From: Chloroflexi bacterium HGW-Chloroflexi-8
Lineage (GTDB): Bacteria; Chloroflexota; Anaerolineae; Anaerolineales; Anaerolineaceae
DNA: 56,777 bases
Assembly: GCA_002841995.1 (NCBI GenBank)
Contig: PHBS01000003.1
Coordinates: forward strand, 1-56,777
Direction: 5' to 3'
Positions 35,976 through 44,071 of this stretch are shown here, piece by piece. Position 1 is the first letter of the stretch. The number at the start of each line of letters is the position of its first letter. The position numbers and the translations under genes were made by a program. The notes under the pieces were generated by a model, which did not search any database, had not been told where the DNA came from, and worked only from the letters and a program-made list of their open reading frames with translations.

Positions 35976-36440
35976 ATGACAGAAACAACCATGTCAGATT
36001 TGAAGTTACGAGCTTTGATGGCCATCAGGGATTATGGGGTAAATTTGACCCAGTTCCGAAATGCAATGAACGAGTGGGCTGGTCTTAATGCAACCGATAT
36101 GGAGTGTCTCAGGCTTCTCTTCCAAAAAGGAGTTTCCACACCCTCTGAACTCGCCAGGCAAACGGGTCTCACTTCTGGTGCAACGACGGCAATGCTGGAT
36201 AGGCTCGAAAAGGCAGGCTTAATTGTACGCCGACCTAATCCCAATGATCGCCGGGGGACCCTGATTACGCCTGAAAAATCTTCCTCAGAGAAAATGGCAT
36301 CATGGTTTGCTTCTGCAAGAAAGGCACAAGACGAATTGATTTCAAGTTACCCTGAAAGCGATCTGGAAATCATTGCTGATGTTTTTGAGCGGTTTGCAAA
36401 ACTTTGGGATCAGGAACGAGAGAAGATTCAGAAAGGGTAG
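35976..36440 (+). CDS. MarR-family transcriptional regulator
   Basis: The 154-residue protein is a typical MarR winged helix: 'NATDMECLRLLFQKGVSTPSELARQTGLTSGATTAMLDRLEKAGLIVRRPNPNDRRGTLITP' (about 44-106) contains the recognition helix (SGATTAMLDRLEKAG) and the wing with the D-x-R motif 'NPNDRRG'. Flanking helices form the dimer region. MarR proteins repress nearby genes until a phenolic compound, oxidant or other ligand releases them; there is no conserved Cys suggesting OhrR-type peroxide sensing. GAGG lies eight bases before the ATG at 35976; a later ATG at codon 6 is possible. The probable targets are itself and the divergent DUF1801 gene. Confidence 0.9.
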   Translation: MTETTMSDLKLRALMAIRDYGVNLTQFRNAMNEWAGLNATDMECLRLLFQKGVSTPSELARQTGLTSGATTAMLDRLEKAGLIVRRPNPNDRRGTLITPEKSSSEKMASWFASARKAQDELISSYPESDLEIIADVFERFAKLWDQEREKIQKG

Positions 36441-36565
36441 TAAATACAAACCGTGGCAGATCAGTGGTCATCGAAAAACTTCTTTAAATCAACAATGAAT
36501 TTTTTTCATCGGATTGTTTTTATCCTCTGGTTGAAATTTCAAATAGACTCATTTGCCTATTAAAA

Positions 36566-38113
36566 TTAAATCAACTGGACTCGGATCGCGGCTTCCCCTT
36601 CTACCGGGCATTTGTTCTCGCAGATGCCGCAGCCAATACATGCATCCTCATCTACAATCGGTAATAATACCTCCACCGCATCACCGCTAGCCTGGGTAAA
36701 AATTTTCTGCTCCAGTGAAATAGCCTTGTGCGGCAGTGGGCACATCTCTTCACAGACAATGCAATTTCCATGCTCCCCCCACGCAATACAGCGCGATTGG
36801 TTAATACTGGCGGTTCCGATCTTGGTCAATCGTTTTTCTTCCAAAGACAGGGTGGGAATTGCCTGGACTGGACAATTCTGTCCACAGATATTACAGGTAT
36901 AGGCGCAATATCCTTTTCGTGGAACAAGAATGGGTGTGGCCATCCTTTCAATCCCCGATAAACTGAGATCGGCCTGGATAGCCTGAGTCGGGCAAACCTG
37001 TATACAAATCCCACAACGCACACAGGTGGATAAGAATTTATCCTCATCTTGAACGCCCGGTGGAAGCAGGAGAAAAGAGTTGGCCGTTTTTTTGATCCAG
37101 CCCATCCTTAGAAGCACAACAGCAACCACGGAAGCGCCAATCGTGCTTATGAATAACCGTCGACCCGGATCGTAGGACTGTTTCTTAGCAGCCTCCCATT
37201 TTAGAGTAAATGCGAACGCGCTCTTGGTACAGGTTCCGGCACAATCCATACACAAAGTGCATTCAGCGGGATCGCTTTGATAGCCATTTTTCACATCGAT
37301 GGTTCCTGTGGGACAATCCTTACCGCACAATCCGCATTCCACGCAATTGGAATTCAACCGCCTCTGAATCAAAGATAGTCTGGATCCTAGTCCTAGTAAT
37401 GCTCCCAAGGGACATAAATAGCGGCACCAAAAACGTTCCGCAATGAGATTCAGGAGCAGGATGACCATAAGAAAGACGCCAAACAAGGCGGCATACTGGT
37501 AAATCGATGATTCAATCGGGAAGATTCGCGGACGCATCCAGGCATCCAAAGCAAAAACTGGTTCGCTTAGGAAGGGAACCTTGATCAGTAAAGTCTCCAG
37601 AAAAAACACCCCTTTATCCAGGAGCGGCCAAATCACCAGGGTAATCGAACGGATAAAGATTGTGATGGGATCAAAAACCAGCAAAGTCAGGTTGCCAAGA
37701 ATGGCCGAAACAAGGGTGACGATCAACAAAATGTATTTGATCTTTCGAAAAGCTTGTGGGAGGTTTTTGCGAATTCTAAGTTTTGAAAAATTAAAAACAT
37801 CCAGTAGTGTTCCCATCGGGCACAGCCAGCCACACCAGGCCCGGCCAACAACCAGACTCGAAAGAAGTATCACCAATGAAAGTAGCGAACCGCTTAAAAA
37901 GAACTTGCTGCTGAATAAATTTGAAAGCATCGCCAGCGGACTGAGATGCACAAGGCTGCTCGTAAGCATAGGAGGAAAAGCACTATCCTTACTAAAGACC
38001 AGCGTCAATACAAATACAACCAGCGAAATGGCCTGCAGAGTCTTTCTGGTGATCTGCCAGTTACGCGACATTTTTTTTCGGGATTTTCGATTGACTAATT
38101 TGATTTCAGACAC
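36566..38113 (-). CDS. NapH-type membrane polyferredoxin
   Basis: The 515-residue protein joins a NapH/CcoG-like membrane part with ferredoxin domains. Helices near 25-45, 55-90, 120-175 and 205-225 carry 'RAWCGWLCPMG' and 'RFWCRYLCPLG', the CxxxCP pairs typical of NapH. Cluster-binding Cys groups follow: CVECGLCGKDCP, CTLCMDCAGTC, another membrane helix (about 325-345), then CVRCGICIQVCP, CAYTCNICGQNCP, CIAWGEHGNCIVCEEMCP and CIGCGICENKCP. This suggests about six iron-sulfur clusters passing electrons at the membrane. The start is a GTG that overlaps the upstream DUF362 stop by eight bases, so the two are translationally coupled. Its quinone or redox partner is not in the window. Confidence 0.9.
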   Translation of the reverse strand: MSEIKLVNRKSRKKMSRNWQITRKTLQAISLVVFVLTLVFSKDSAFPPMLTSSLVHLSPLAMLSNLFSSKFFLSGSLLSLVILLSSLVVGRAWCGWLCPMGTLLDVFNFSKLRIRKNLPQAFRKIKYILLIVTLVSAILGNLTLLVFDPITIFIRSITLVIWPLLDKGVFFLETLLIKVPFLSEPVFALDAWMRPRIFPIESSIYQYAALFGVFLMVILLLNLIAERFWCRYLCPLGALLGLGSRLSLIQRRLNSNCVECGLCGKDCPTGTIDVKNGYQSDPAECTLCMDCAGTCTKSAFAFTLKWEAAKKQSYDPGRRLFISTIGASVVAVVLLRMGWIKKTANSFLLLPPGVQDEDKFLSTCVRCGICIQVCPTQAIQADLSLSGIERMATPILVPRKGYCAYTCNICGQNCPVQAIPTLSLEEKRLTKIGTASINQSRCIAWGEHGNCIVCEEMCPLPHKAISLEQKIFTQASGDAVEVLLPIVDEDACIGCGICENKCPVEGEAAIRVQLI

Positions 38114-39143
38114 TGATCTCTTCTATCTTTAATCCGCTCAAGTCGGCCATTCCTAAACCGCGTTCAGCGGCAGCTTGAATGTAACGAATATCCTCGGGGG
38201 TCATATCGAACAATCGGGTGGCGTAGGCATCCGCTGCCACAATGTCCGGAGAAAAGATCAGCGTATTTTGTACTTTTACGTCATCCAAATCCCCACCCGT
38301 TGGTCCATGATCCATCAGTGTGCGTATGGCATCAATAATGGTCAAATGTGGACGAACCAGCGTGGCCAAATCCACCAGGTTTCTTTCGAAAGAAGGGTGG
38401 ATGGCTTCTCGGTTTCGAATGACTCCCATCAGGTTTTTCATTCCAAGGGTCAATTTTGCCATGCTGTGATCCTTGGCGATGGGCACATTGATCAGCAGGT
38501 CAGCATTCAGGATATCCTGATAGACTTTGGTCTTCTTCAAACTAACTGCATTTGGGATGTCCATCTCTACATATTTAATCGCCTGCATTACTTCCATGCT
38601 GCCGCCAGCTGCTATCACCTGCTCTTCGATTCCGCTGATGCGATAACATTGCTCCGCTGTTCCGCCAAAGGGGTAATCCATTACACGTACACGCTTGGCA
38701 CCTGCTTCCAGGCAAAGTTTGACCAGTGCTCCAACAACCCAGGGATTTGTGGTGGAAGCAAATTCAGGGGCGTTATAACCTACACAAATATTAGGCTTGA
38801 TAATCACATCTGCACCGGACTTCATGTAGCGTTCCATCCCTCCCAGGGCTTTGATTCCCTGGCGAACCATTTCTTCAGGTTGTTCACCATGAGCAACAAC
38901 AAGATAGGGATAATCCTTCCGAATCGTTGCTGTGGCTGATACAACAGAGGTTGGTATGCTATCCGTGGCAGATGCAACAGAAGTTGGCAGGCCATTGGTG
39001 GCTGAGGGTGACTTGGATGCTTCCATACTACCTGAGATCTCCTCAGGTTTGCCGCCGCATGCAATCAGGAACTGCTGGGCTGCAAGACCAGTCAAACCGA
39101 AACCGGTGTAGCGCAAAAAATCTCTTCGGGATATTCTTTTCAT
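38106..39143 (-). CDS. Tat-exported DUF362 lipoprotein
   Basis: The 345-residue protein begins MKRISRRDFLRYTGFGLTGL, a twin-arginine signal (RRDFLR), and continues to 'FLIACGG' with Cys29 as likely lipid site. A Ser/Thr/Pro-rich linker holding two copies of an 11-residue repeat follows. From about 75 the DUF362 domain runs to the end: 'DVIIKPNICVGYNAPEFAST', 'RVRVMDYPFGGTAEQCYR', 'DLLINVPIAKDHSMAKLTLGMKNLMGVI', 'FSPDIVAADAYATRLFDMTPEDIRYI'. DUF362 domains are found alone or fused to ferredoxins, and their role is not settled. The Tat signal suggests a folded, perhaps cofactor-bearing, protein on the outer face, passing electrons with the coupled polyferredoxin. GGAGAGGG precedes the ATG. Confidence 0.9.
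   Translation of the reverse strand: MKRISRRDFLRYTGFGLTGLAAQQFLIACGGKPEEISGSMEASKSPSATNGLPTSVASATDSIPTSVVSATATIRKDYPYLVVAHGEQPEEMVRQGIKALGGMERYMKSGADVIIKPNICVGYNAPEFASTTNPWVVGALVKLCLEAGAKRVRVMDYPFGGTAEQCYRISGIEEQVIAAGGSMEVMQAIKYVEMDIPNAVSLKKTKVYQDILNADLLINVPIAKDHSMAKLTLGMKNLMGVIRNREAIHPSFERNLVDLATLVRPHLTIIDAIRTLMDHGPTGGDLDDVKVQNTLIFSPDIVAADAYATRLFDMTPEDIRYIQAAAERGLGMADLSGLKIEEISV
38934..38999 (-). repeat. Two 33-bp tandem repeats in the DUF362 linker
   Basis: Units 38934-38966 and 38967-38999 agree at 25 of 33 positions and keep the frame, encoding PTSVVSATATI and PTSVASATDSI. They lengthen the flexible Ser/Thr linker between lipid anchor and DUF362 domain. Confidence 0.75.
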
Positions 39144-39288
39144 GTCCCTCTCCAGTTGGTTTTTTCGTCACAAAGTCAATATGAATTGGAACAATTATAC
39201 AAATGTTTGACGGAAAGCACACCAGACTTGTGATCAGGATTGGTTGTATTTGGATGACTCAATATACATCTGCAGAAAATCAAAATTT

Positions 39289-39696
39289 TTAAATTAAGTC
39301 TCTAAAGAATACTTCCACAATTGGACTTCCATTTACCAAATCATCGATTGAGCCAACCTGATCCCGATACCATTTCGTTTCAGGAGCACTCATCAAATCT
39401 CTGCGATCGTCCGGATCAACAATTTCCACTGCTTTTGCAGGCAGTTCAATTTTTATAGATTCTTTAAGACAAAAAGTAAATTCGGGGTGAACTCTGAGAT
39501 TCGCTAACCAGTCCCGTGGGCTGTAATGACCTTTTTCACCTTTGGCGTTTGGTGTTCCACAGATGATGATGCGGCTATTTACATTGGTAAACCAAATTTC
39601 TGTCTTCCTGGGCAACCCCGTTTTTGCGCCGATGGTAATGATGTCGATGGTTCGATCTTTGTTCAAAGCATTTCTGATTTCTGTCTTGATATCCAT
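39289..39696 (-). CDS. Deazaflavin-dependent nitroreductase-like (DDN/DUF385) protein
   Basis: The 135-residue protein shows the DDN pattern: 'TIDIITIGAKTGLPRKTEIWF' (16-36), the 'GrrtGrpr.v.l' strand pair, 'RIIICGTPNAKGEKGHYSPRDWLANLRVHPEF' (42-73) with the 'WlaNLrAnP' cofactor block, and 'IELPAKAVEIVDPDDRRDLM'. Family members in mycobacteria reduce nitroaromatics or quinones with coenzyme F420. Methanogens, Actinobacteria and several Chloroflexota have F420, so use of it here is reasonable but unproven. No ribosome binding site is evident before the ATG. Transcription may be independent of the DUF362 unit located 150 bases downstream on the same strand. Confidence 0.82.
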   Translation of the reverse strand: MDIKTEIRNALNKDRTIDIITIGAKTGLPRKTEIWFTNVNSRIIICGTPNAKGEKGHYSPRDWLANLRVHPEFTFCLKESIKIELPAKAVEIVDPDDRRDLMSAPETKWYRDQVGSIDDLVNGSPIVEVFFRDLI

Positions 39697-40236
39697 GATT
39701 TGTTATACCGTATCTTTTTCTCCAATATTCTTTTATCACATTTTCTTGATTGTTAAAGCCTCTTGTTATGAATTGATTTTCAATTTTTTTAATTATGGTT
39801 ATCAATGGGGAGTTTTCCACCAGTGCATATTCAGGTATATTAAAGCCAATTGTCTAAATTCCTAAAGGGCAATCATTCACAAACTTTTTCCCGGAAAATC
39901 GATTAAATATACAATTTTTTATTTAATTTTTAAGATAAATGGGATAGCTTGAAAAATTACTTAATCAAACAAATAAAAAATTTCTTCTATCAATACTGAT
40001 TCCGCAAGAAAAACTTTCCAAAAAAATATGGTTGAATTTTTTAATAACATAAACCTCAAATGAGTTTGTTGAACAGTCGGAAAAGTTCCAATCAAAAATG
40101 GGACATCTGAAATCCATTAATTTTTTACATTTCTTTATGCAAACGAAAATTATTAACCTCTGAAGTAGAAAACTGTTTCTCATACCAACAGTAGTAGATT
40201 TTTTCTACTCGTTGTAAATGCTTATTGGATAATGAC
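39697..40236. other. Intergenic region, no supported gene
   Basis: 540 very AT-rich bases. A minus-strand frame (39820 to 39575) starts MENSPLITIIKKIENQFITR and overlaps the DDN gene in another frame; it may be a remnant but has no ribosome binding site. A short hairpin AGTAG/CTACT (about 40191-40208) follows the DUF2200 gene. Confidence 0.35.
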
Positions 40237-40587
40237 TCAACTTCGCAGAATCTTCTCCATTGATTTTCCTTTAGCGAGTTCATCGATCAGTTTGTCCATA
40301 TACCGTATTTTTTGCATCAACGGGTCCTCAATTTCTTCCACCCGAACCCCACACACCACGCCTTTGATCAATGAGCTATTTGGATTAAATACTGGTGCCT
40401 GAGCGAAAAAAGTTTCAAGATCATTACCCAGTTCAATCTGGTTTTGTAATTCAGCTTGAGTGTACCCTGTTAACCAACAAATAATTCGGTCAACCTCTTC
40501 TTGAGTCCGGTTTTTGTTTTCTGCTTTTTGAATGTACATTGGATAAATTGATGCGAATTTGTATAAATACACACGATTTTTTTGCAT
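40237..40587 (-). CDS. DUF2200 family protein
   Basis: The 116-residue product from the ATG at 40587 reads [20 protein letters not shown] and continues '[27 protein letters not shown]', '[49 protein letters not shown]'. This is the DUF2200 consensus from end to end (hRVYxMxFAsVYPhYvxKAExKgRTxxEVDxVIxWLTGYdqxxL). The family is about 115 residues long, cytoplasmic and uncharacterised. The frame extends to 40686, but that part is outside the family. GAGG lies seven bases before 40587 and abuts an alternative ATG at 40593. Single-gene unit. Confidence 0.9.
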   Translation of the reverse strand: MQKNRVYLYKFASIYPMYIQKAENKNRTQEEVDRIICWLTGYTQAELQNQIELGNDLETFFAQAPVFNPNSSLIKGVVCGVRVEEIEDPLMQKIRYMDKLIDELAKGKSMEKILRS

Positions 40588-40880
40588 GTCCATACCTCGA
40601 AAGTGGGAGACCCCTTTTGATTGAATTTTATTACTCGTTATGTAGAGAAGTTTATCAACAATAACCAAAAATACTTTCCAATTCAATCAGACGTTTCACC
40701 TTTAAATGATTATCTAACCTCAAATGATGAGCTGAGTTTTACGGCCAAAAGGTGTACTTTGGATGATCGAAAAGAATGCTTTAGGGTAAACGTATTCTGA
40801 TTTGGCCAGTGAAAAGTAAACCTTTTTGAGAATTTTTCATGACTGCTGGTATGAAATATCTTACAAAAAGTAAAAAATAC
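40588..40880. other. Divergent intergenic region
   Basis: AT-rich spacer between the DUF2200 gene and the promoter of the membrane/XRE pair. The long frame upstream of DUF2200 (to 40686) is probably untranslated. Nothing else was recognised. Confidence 0.4.
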
Positions 40881-40914
40881 TTGACATATAGTAAAATGTA
40901 ATGTACTATATGTC
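40881..40914 (+). promoter_or_regulatory. Promoter with overlapping 11-bp inverted-repeat operator
   Basis: TTGACA (40881-40886) and TACTAT (40904-40909) are 17 bases apart, a near-ideal sigma-70 promoter. GACATATAGTA (40883-40893) and TACTATATGTC (40904-40914) form a perfect 11-bp inverted repeat with a 10-base centre. The two half-sites overlap the -35 and -10 elements, so a bound dimer would block RNA polymerase. It controls the membrane/XRE genes starting at 40949. Confidence 0.8.
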
Positions 40915-40948
40915 TATCATAAATTAATCAACTATAGGAGATTTAACC

Positions 40949-41455
40949 ATGTCTTACCAGGAAAAACGAACCATTGTGATGATGATAACCAGTGCTTTAG
41001 TGTTGGGGGCTTATTGCATATATGCCTTTGGCCAAGTTCAAGCCGGTGCAGTGATTCCCGGCGATCTGAAGTTTTGGGCACGCACTGTCCTCGTCTTTAT
41101 CGGTATCGGGATTGCTGCAACCATCGTACTCCAGATCATCTTCCACATTCTGATGTCGATCGGAATAACTGTTGGCAAGAAAATACGCAATGAAGATCTG
41201 GCTGATGAGGAAATCAATAAGTCCATTCAGGCAGAAATGATCGAAGATGAGATGGACAAACTGATTGAATTGAAATCCAATCAAATCAGCATAATGGTCA
41301 GTGGATTTGGCTTTGTTGCTGCTCTGATCGCGGTACTGCTGGGGAATTCAGCTGTGATGCTGATCAATATGGTGTTTATTTCATTCAGCCTCGGTATGAT
41401 CATTGAAGGATTCGCCAAGCTGTATTATTACCGGAGAGGTATCCGCCATGCCTAA
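40949..41455 (+). CDS. Four-helix membrane protein paired with an XRE regulator
   Basis: The 168-residue protein has two N-terminal helices (about 10-30 and 43-68), a charged central stretch '[38 protein letters not shown]' (about 76-113) and two C-terminal helices (115-133, 136-155), ending [10 protein letters not shown]. This arrangement is typical of the small membrane proteins encoded with YozG/SdpR-like XRE regulators, where the charged loop may sequester the regulator. GGAGATTT lies ten bases before the ATG. It overlaps the XRE gene by eight bases. The operon has a clear promoter with an overlapping operator. Function is inferred only from the pairing. Confidence 0.8.
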   Translation: MSYQEKRTIVMMITSALVLGAYCIYAFGQVQAGAVIPGDLKFWARTVLVFIGIGIAATIVLQIIFHILMSIGITVGKKIRNEDLADEEINKSIQAEMIEDEMDKLIELKSNQISIMVSGFGFVAALIAVLLGNSAVMLINMVFISFSLGMIIEGFAKLYYYRRGIRHA

Positions 41456-41681
41456 GAAATTTGATATTACCAACAACATCCGCCGGCTGCGTTTTTTTGC
41501 AAACGAGATGACCCAACAGGAACTGGCAGAAAAAGCCGGCGTGTCCCGGCAAACCATCATTGCGATCGAAGCGGGCAAATACTCACCGTCGTTGGAGATG
41601 GCTTTCCGAATCGCCGACGTGTTTGGTGTGAAGATCGGTGAGGTTTTTGATTATACGGTCATCGGGGAGTCGAAGAAATGA
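41448..41681 (+). CDS. Small XRE-family transcriptional regulator
   Basis: The 77-residue product (from ATG 41448) is a lone Cro/XRE helix-turn-helix: '[61 protein letters not shown]' (9-69). The recognition helix and the 'SRQTIxxIExGKYxPSLxLAxxIAxxFxxxIExxF' block match YozG-type regulators exactly. The frame opens earlier (41403), but that part lies in the membrane-protein gene; GGAGAGG eight bases before 41448 fixes the start. Because there is no ligand domain, activity is likely set by its membrane partner, with which it overlaps by eight bases. It is the obvious candidate to bind the 11-10-11 inverted repeat at 40883-40914. Confidence 0.92.
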   Translation: MPKKFDITNNIRRLRFFANEMTQQELAEKAGVSRQTIIAIEAGKYSPSLEMAFRIADVFGVKIGEVFDYTVIGESKK

Positions 41682-41866
41682 AAGCTGAATTGAACGAAAA
41701 AGAAGTCCGTGATTGCCTGGGAGGGGTGGAGACACTTCATCCATCTGAGGGTTCGGCAGCCAACGCGATTATTTCTTTTTCCCATCCAACTTCAGAACAT
41801 TCGACTCATCATGATGGACTCCATCAGACCCGACATGTTTGTCCCCGATTTCTGCACCATTCTTGA
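41678..41866 (+). pseudogene. Possible truncated third gene of the membrane/XRE operon
   Basis: An ATG at 41678 overlaps the XRE stop as ATGA, the classic translational-coupling arrangement, with GGGGAG about eight bases in front. The frame begins [20 protein letters not shown] and then runs into the antisense of the DUF4287 gene, where it stops being protein-like. The first 30 residues are therefore likely the stub of a third operon gene cut off by the insertion or recombination that brought DUF4287. No family is identifiable from the stub. Confidence 0.4.
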
Positions 41867-42050
41867 TGATGTAAACAATTGCCATTGCATGACCACGACC
41901 CAGACCGTAATCTTCTTTAAGCCATGCAACGATTTCCCCTGCTTTTGTCTTTGGGTTGTCAAATCCTTTTTCTTTTGCCATCGCAATAAAATCATTGGGG
42001 GTTTTTCCGGTTTTTTCTTCGATGTTATCGAGATAAGCTTGAAATGACAT
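41769..42050 (-). CDS. DUF4287 family protein
   Basis: The 93-residue protein matches DUF4287: 'SFQAYLDNIEEKTGKTPNDFIAMAKEKGF' (2-30), 'TKAGEIVAWLKEDYGLGRGHAMAIVYIIKNG' (35-65), which contains the family's 'LGHGHAMAi' motif. In many relatives this domain precedes DUF5655; here it ends after a short Lys-rich tail. Function unknown; the helical form recalls SAM- or HTH-like proteins. AAGGAGT precedes the ATG by eight bases. It converges with the XRE operon and partly overlaps the truncated frame at 41678-41866, which suggests that it arrived by recombination. Confidence 0.88.
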   Translation of the reverse strand: MSFQAYLDNIEEKTGKTPNDFIAMAKEKGFDNPKTKAGEIVAWLKEDYGLGRGHAMAIVYIIKNGAEIGDKHVGSDGVHHDESNVLKLDGKKK

Positions 42051-42299
42051 GGTATGACTCCTTATTTAGTGAACAAAACGATCTGCCACCACCGATAAAG
42101 GTAGTAGAGTGATATCAAACATTTTTGAGGAGTATACATAAAATCAATGTGTTCTACTAGTTCTCAAACCCCAAAAAGTTGTACGTTCATAACAAAGGTG
42201 GAGTTCACAGGAAATATTCCTCCGGTAGTACAAAGGATTCCCAAGGTCATTTCAGCTTTCGGGTCACTCTCAGGACTGGTATACATCTTCAGGTGAAGG
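42051..42299. other. Intergenic region
   Basis: About 250 bases between the DUF4287 start and the CPBP pseudogene. A plus-strand frame (42179-42538) is antisense to the pseudogene and looks spurious. No feature was recognised. Confidence 0.4.
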
Positions 42300-42810
42300 C
42301 TAAAAACGACCAGGTACTGCCACTGCCAACCAGCCAATTATTGCTCTTGTTCGCAGAGATGACTCAACCAGCAACCAGCCAAGATAACCCTCCAGCACAA
42401 AGCCAATCATGCCGTTTGGCATGCCGAAGTAATGCAGGATACCAAAAAGAAGGCCGTAAATCACCAGGATTACCGCCACGGCTACTTACCCATGAAGCAG
42501 CGAGACGATCCCAATTCGGAAAATGCTTTCTTCCATAAACGCGTTTATCGCTGAATACAGGGTGGCCTAAGGCGTGATGAAAATTGAATTTTGCATGTGC
42601 CTTTTTCACCTTGAACGCCATGAAGATGACGGTACCAAGTGTACTCGATAGGCTCAAGGTACCGGTAATTTTTACCCGTGGCTTTCTTGCCGGAATAGTC
42701 TGCCAACAAAGTCCTTCCGCCAGGGTATTCATATCACCAGGGCGAAAGAATAAATTGAGATTCCAGAGATTGAGAAAGCTGACAACAACCAATATGACCA
42801 GTGCGAGCAC
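42300..42810 (-). pseudogene. Decayed CPBP-family intramembrane protease
   Basis: In one minus-strand frame (42536 to 42300) the translation reads MEESIFRIGIVSLLHG, then TAA (42486-42488), then VAVAVILVIYGLLFGILHYF and GMPNGMIGFVLEGYLGWLLV. The EE-x-x-x-R of 'FMEESIFRIG' and the F-x-x-x-H of 'LLFGILHYFG' are catalytic motifs 1 and 2 of CPBP (Abi/CAAX-like) glutamic membrane proteases, in the right order and spacing. Upstream, about 42540-42810, hydrophobic stretches (such as LALVILVVVSFLNLW) appear in another frame. So the gene has an internal stop and at least one frameshift. Confidence 0.65.
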
Positions 42811-43193
42811 CCATTACGCAGACGGAAACTTGTACCGTGCATTGATTTGAAAGACCGGATGGACCTCCATTTTTTGATCAGGCAAATTCCGTCTGTGGCA
42901 TAAACGATATAGGGGAGAATAAACACTTTAAATTTCTTTGATTATTCCATTATTAGCTGCTATTTCACATATCTCTTGGTTTGGCAAAGCTGCTAAACAA
43001 TGTTTTGTCACGTTTTGTCACCCATTTGTCTAAAACCCTGATTGCTAATCTTATACAGTCAATTTGCTCCACATGCGCTTAAATATTAAAATATTTCTAT
43101 GTTTTTAAAGAAAATCGGTTCGAGAAATGACATAACCAATCCAGGGAAAAAACTCTTGAACAAATTTGAGGCTAAATTTGCGTCGGACAATAC
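42811..43193. other. Intergenic region, no gene seen
   Basis: This stretch lies upstream of the CPBP pseudogene and holds AT-rich sequence with the tandem phrase TTTTGTCACG/TTTTGTCACC near 43003-43022. No reading frame is supported. Confidence 0.4.
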
Positions 43194-43511
43194 TCATGGT
43201 GTATAGAAAAAACTTGCAATCCTTTTACGAGCGAGTACTTTCTTTACCATAGCACCGAACTGAAACCGGGAATGGTTGCAGAATACCCATAAGAAAGGGG
43301 GAAATCCGATATCAATCAATTCATCAGGAATCTTGCCACAGAGCGAAAAATCTCTGTCTCTACACACTACTTCATCCATCTAAGCAGCAAAATGGTCCCG
43401 GAGCTGAACTCGCGGTTTCAGGAACTTTCCCTCAGCAACGAAGCTAACGTGGACGCCCTCCTGCATGGTGAACTACCTAACCAATTCTCCCTGTTGAGGA
43501 CGCAGTTCCAT
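43194..43511 (-). pseudogene. Reading frame interrupted by two TAG stops, unknown family
   Basis: A single minus-strand frame from ATG 43511 to TGA 43194 (106 codons) reads MKMELRPQQGELVR, TAG (43473-43475), then FTMQEGVHVSFVAEGKFLKP, RVQLRDHFAA, TAG (43380-43382), and MDEVVCRDRDFSLCGKIPDE onward to KRIASFFYTP. The composition is protein-like throughout, and both interruptions are the same stop codon. It is most simply a decayed gene. No family was recognised. Confidence 0.4.
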
Positions 43512-43577
43512 TTTCACAACGCGGAATTTACAAATCCTATCTGTAGAGTAAGAAGCGAATGAGAAAATTCAGGAAAA

Positions 43578-44033
43578 ATGATGAAAATCTTATTAAAGAG
43601 AACGCCTGAACTTTTTCCAGCTTTAATCCAGCAATTGGGCAAACACAAGATTCAAAAAATGTGTGACTTTTTTTTAGTTTTCCCGGCAGTGGTAATTATA
43701 GTTGTCACCGGGTTTTATCTTGTACTTTGGCGAATTGACCCGTATGTCCGTTTTGCGCATATGCTGTGGGTTTTGGGATTCTGGATGATTGGCACATTGG
43801 GAATGTTCGGCTTCATAATTCCTGCGCGTCTCAAAATCGGATCTCCATTACCAATTTTGATTTGTGCCTTGATATCCATCGCCATAGCCATCTATTTCAC
43901 CCCGCTATCCAGATTCACCGCCTTGTTCACCAATTTGCCAGGTTTGATCCTGTCTACCGCGACCGGCTTCTTTAATGGAATGGCAAGTTGGCTCATTGTC
44001 TTTGGCTTTAGAAAAAAGATTTTTATACCTTAA
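43578..44033 (+). CDS. Four-helix membrane protein, first gene of hydrolase run
   Basis: The 151-residue protein has a polar start (MMKILLKRTPELFPALIQQL), then hydrophobic segments at about 30-50 ('FFLVFPAVVIIVVTGFYLVL'), 60-83 ('AHMLWVLGFWMIGTLGMFGF'), 90-108 and 120-145. A conserved-looking 'PARLKIGSPL' loop lies between. No named family was assigned; small membrane proteins of the DUF2269 kind look similar. AGGAAAA precedes a double ATG, so the start may be the first or second. It begins a plus-strand series of five genes with gaps of 38, -1, 83 and 39 bases, suggesting one transcript. Confidence 0.68.
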   Translation: MMKILLKRTPELFPALIQQLGKHKIQKMCDFFLVFPAVVIIVVTGFYLVLWRIDPYVRFAHMLWVLGFWMIGTLGMFGFIIPARLKIGSPLPILICALISIAIAIYFTPLSRFTALFTNLPGLILSTATGFFNGMASWLIVFGFRKKIFIP

Positions 44034-44071
44034 CATACATGGACGGTAATTGATTTTTAAGGAAATAACTT

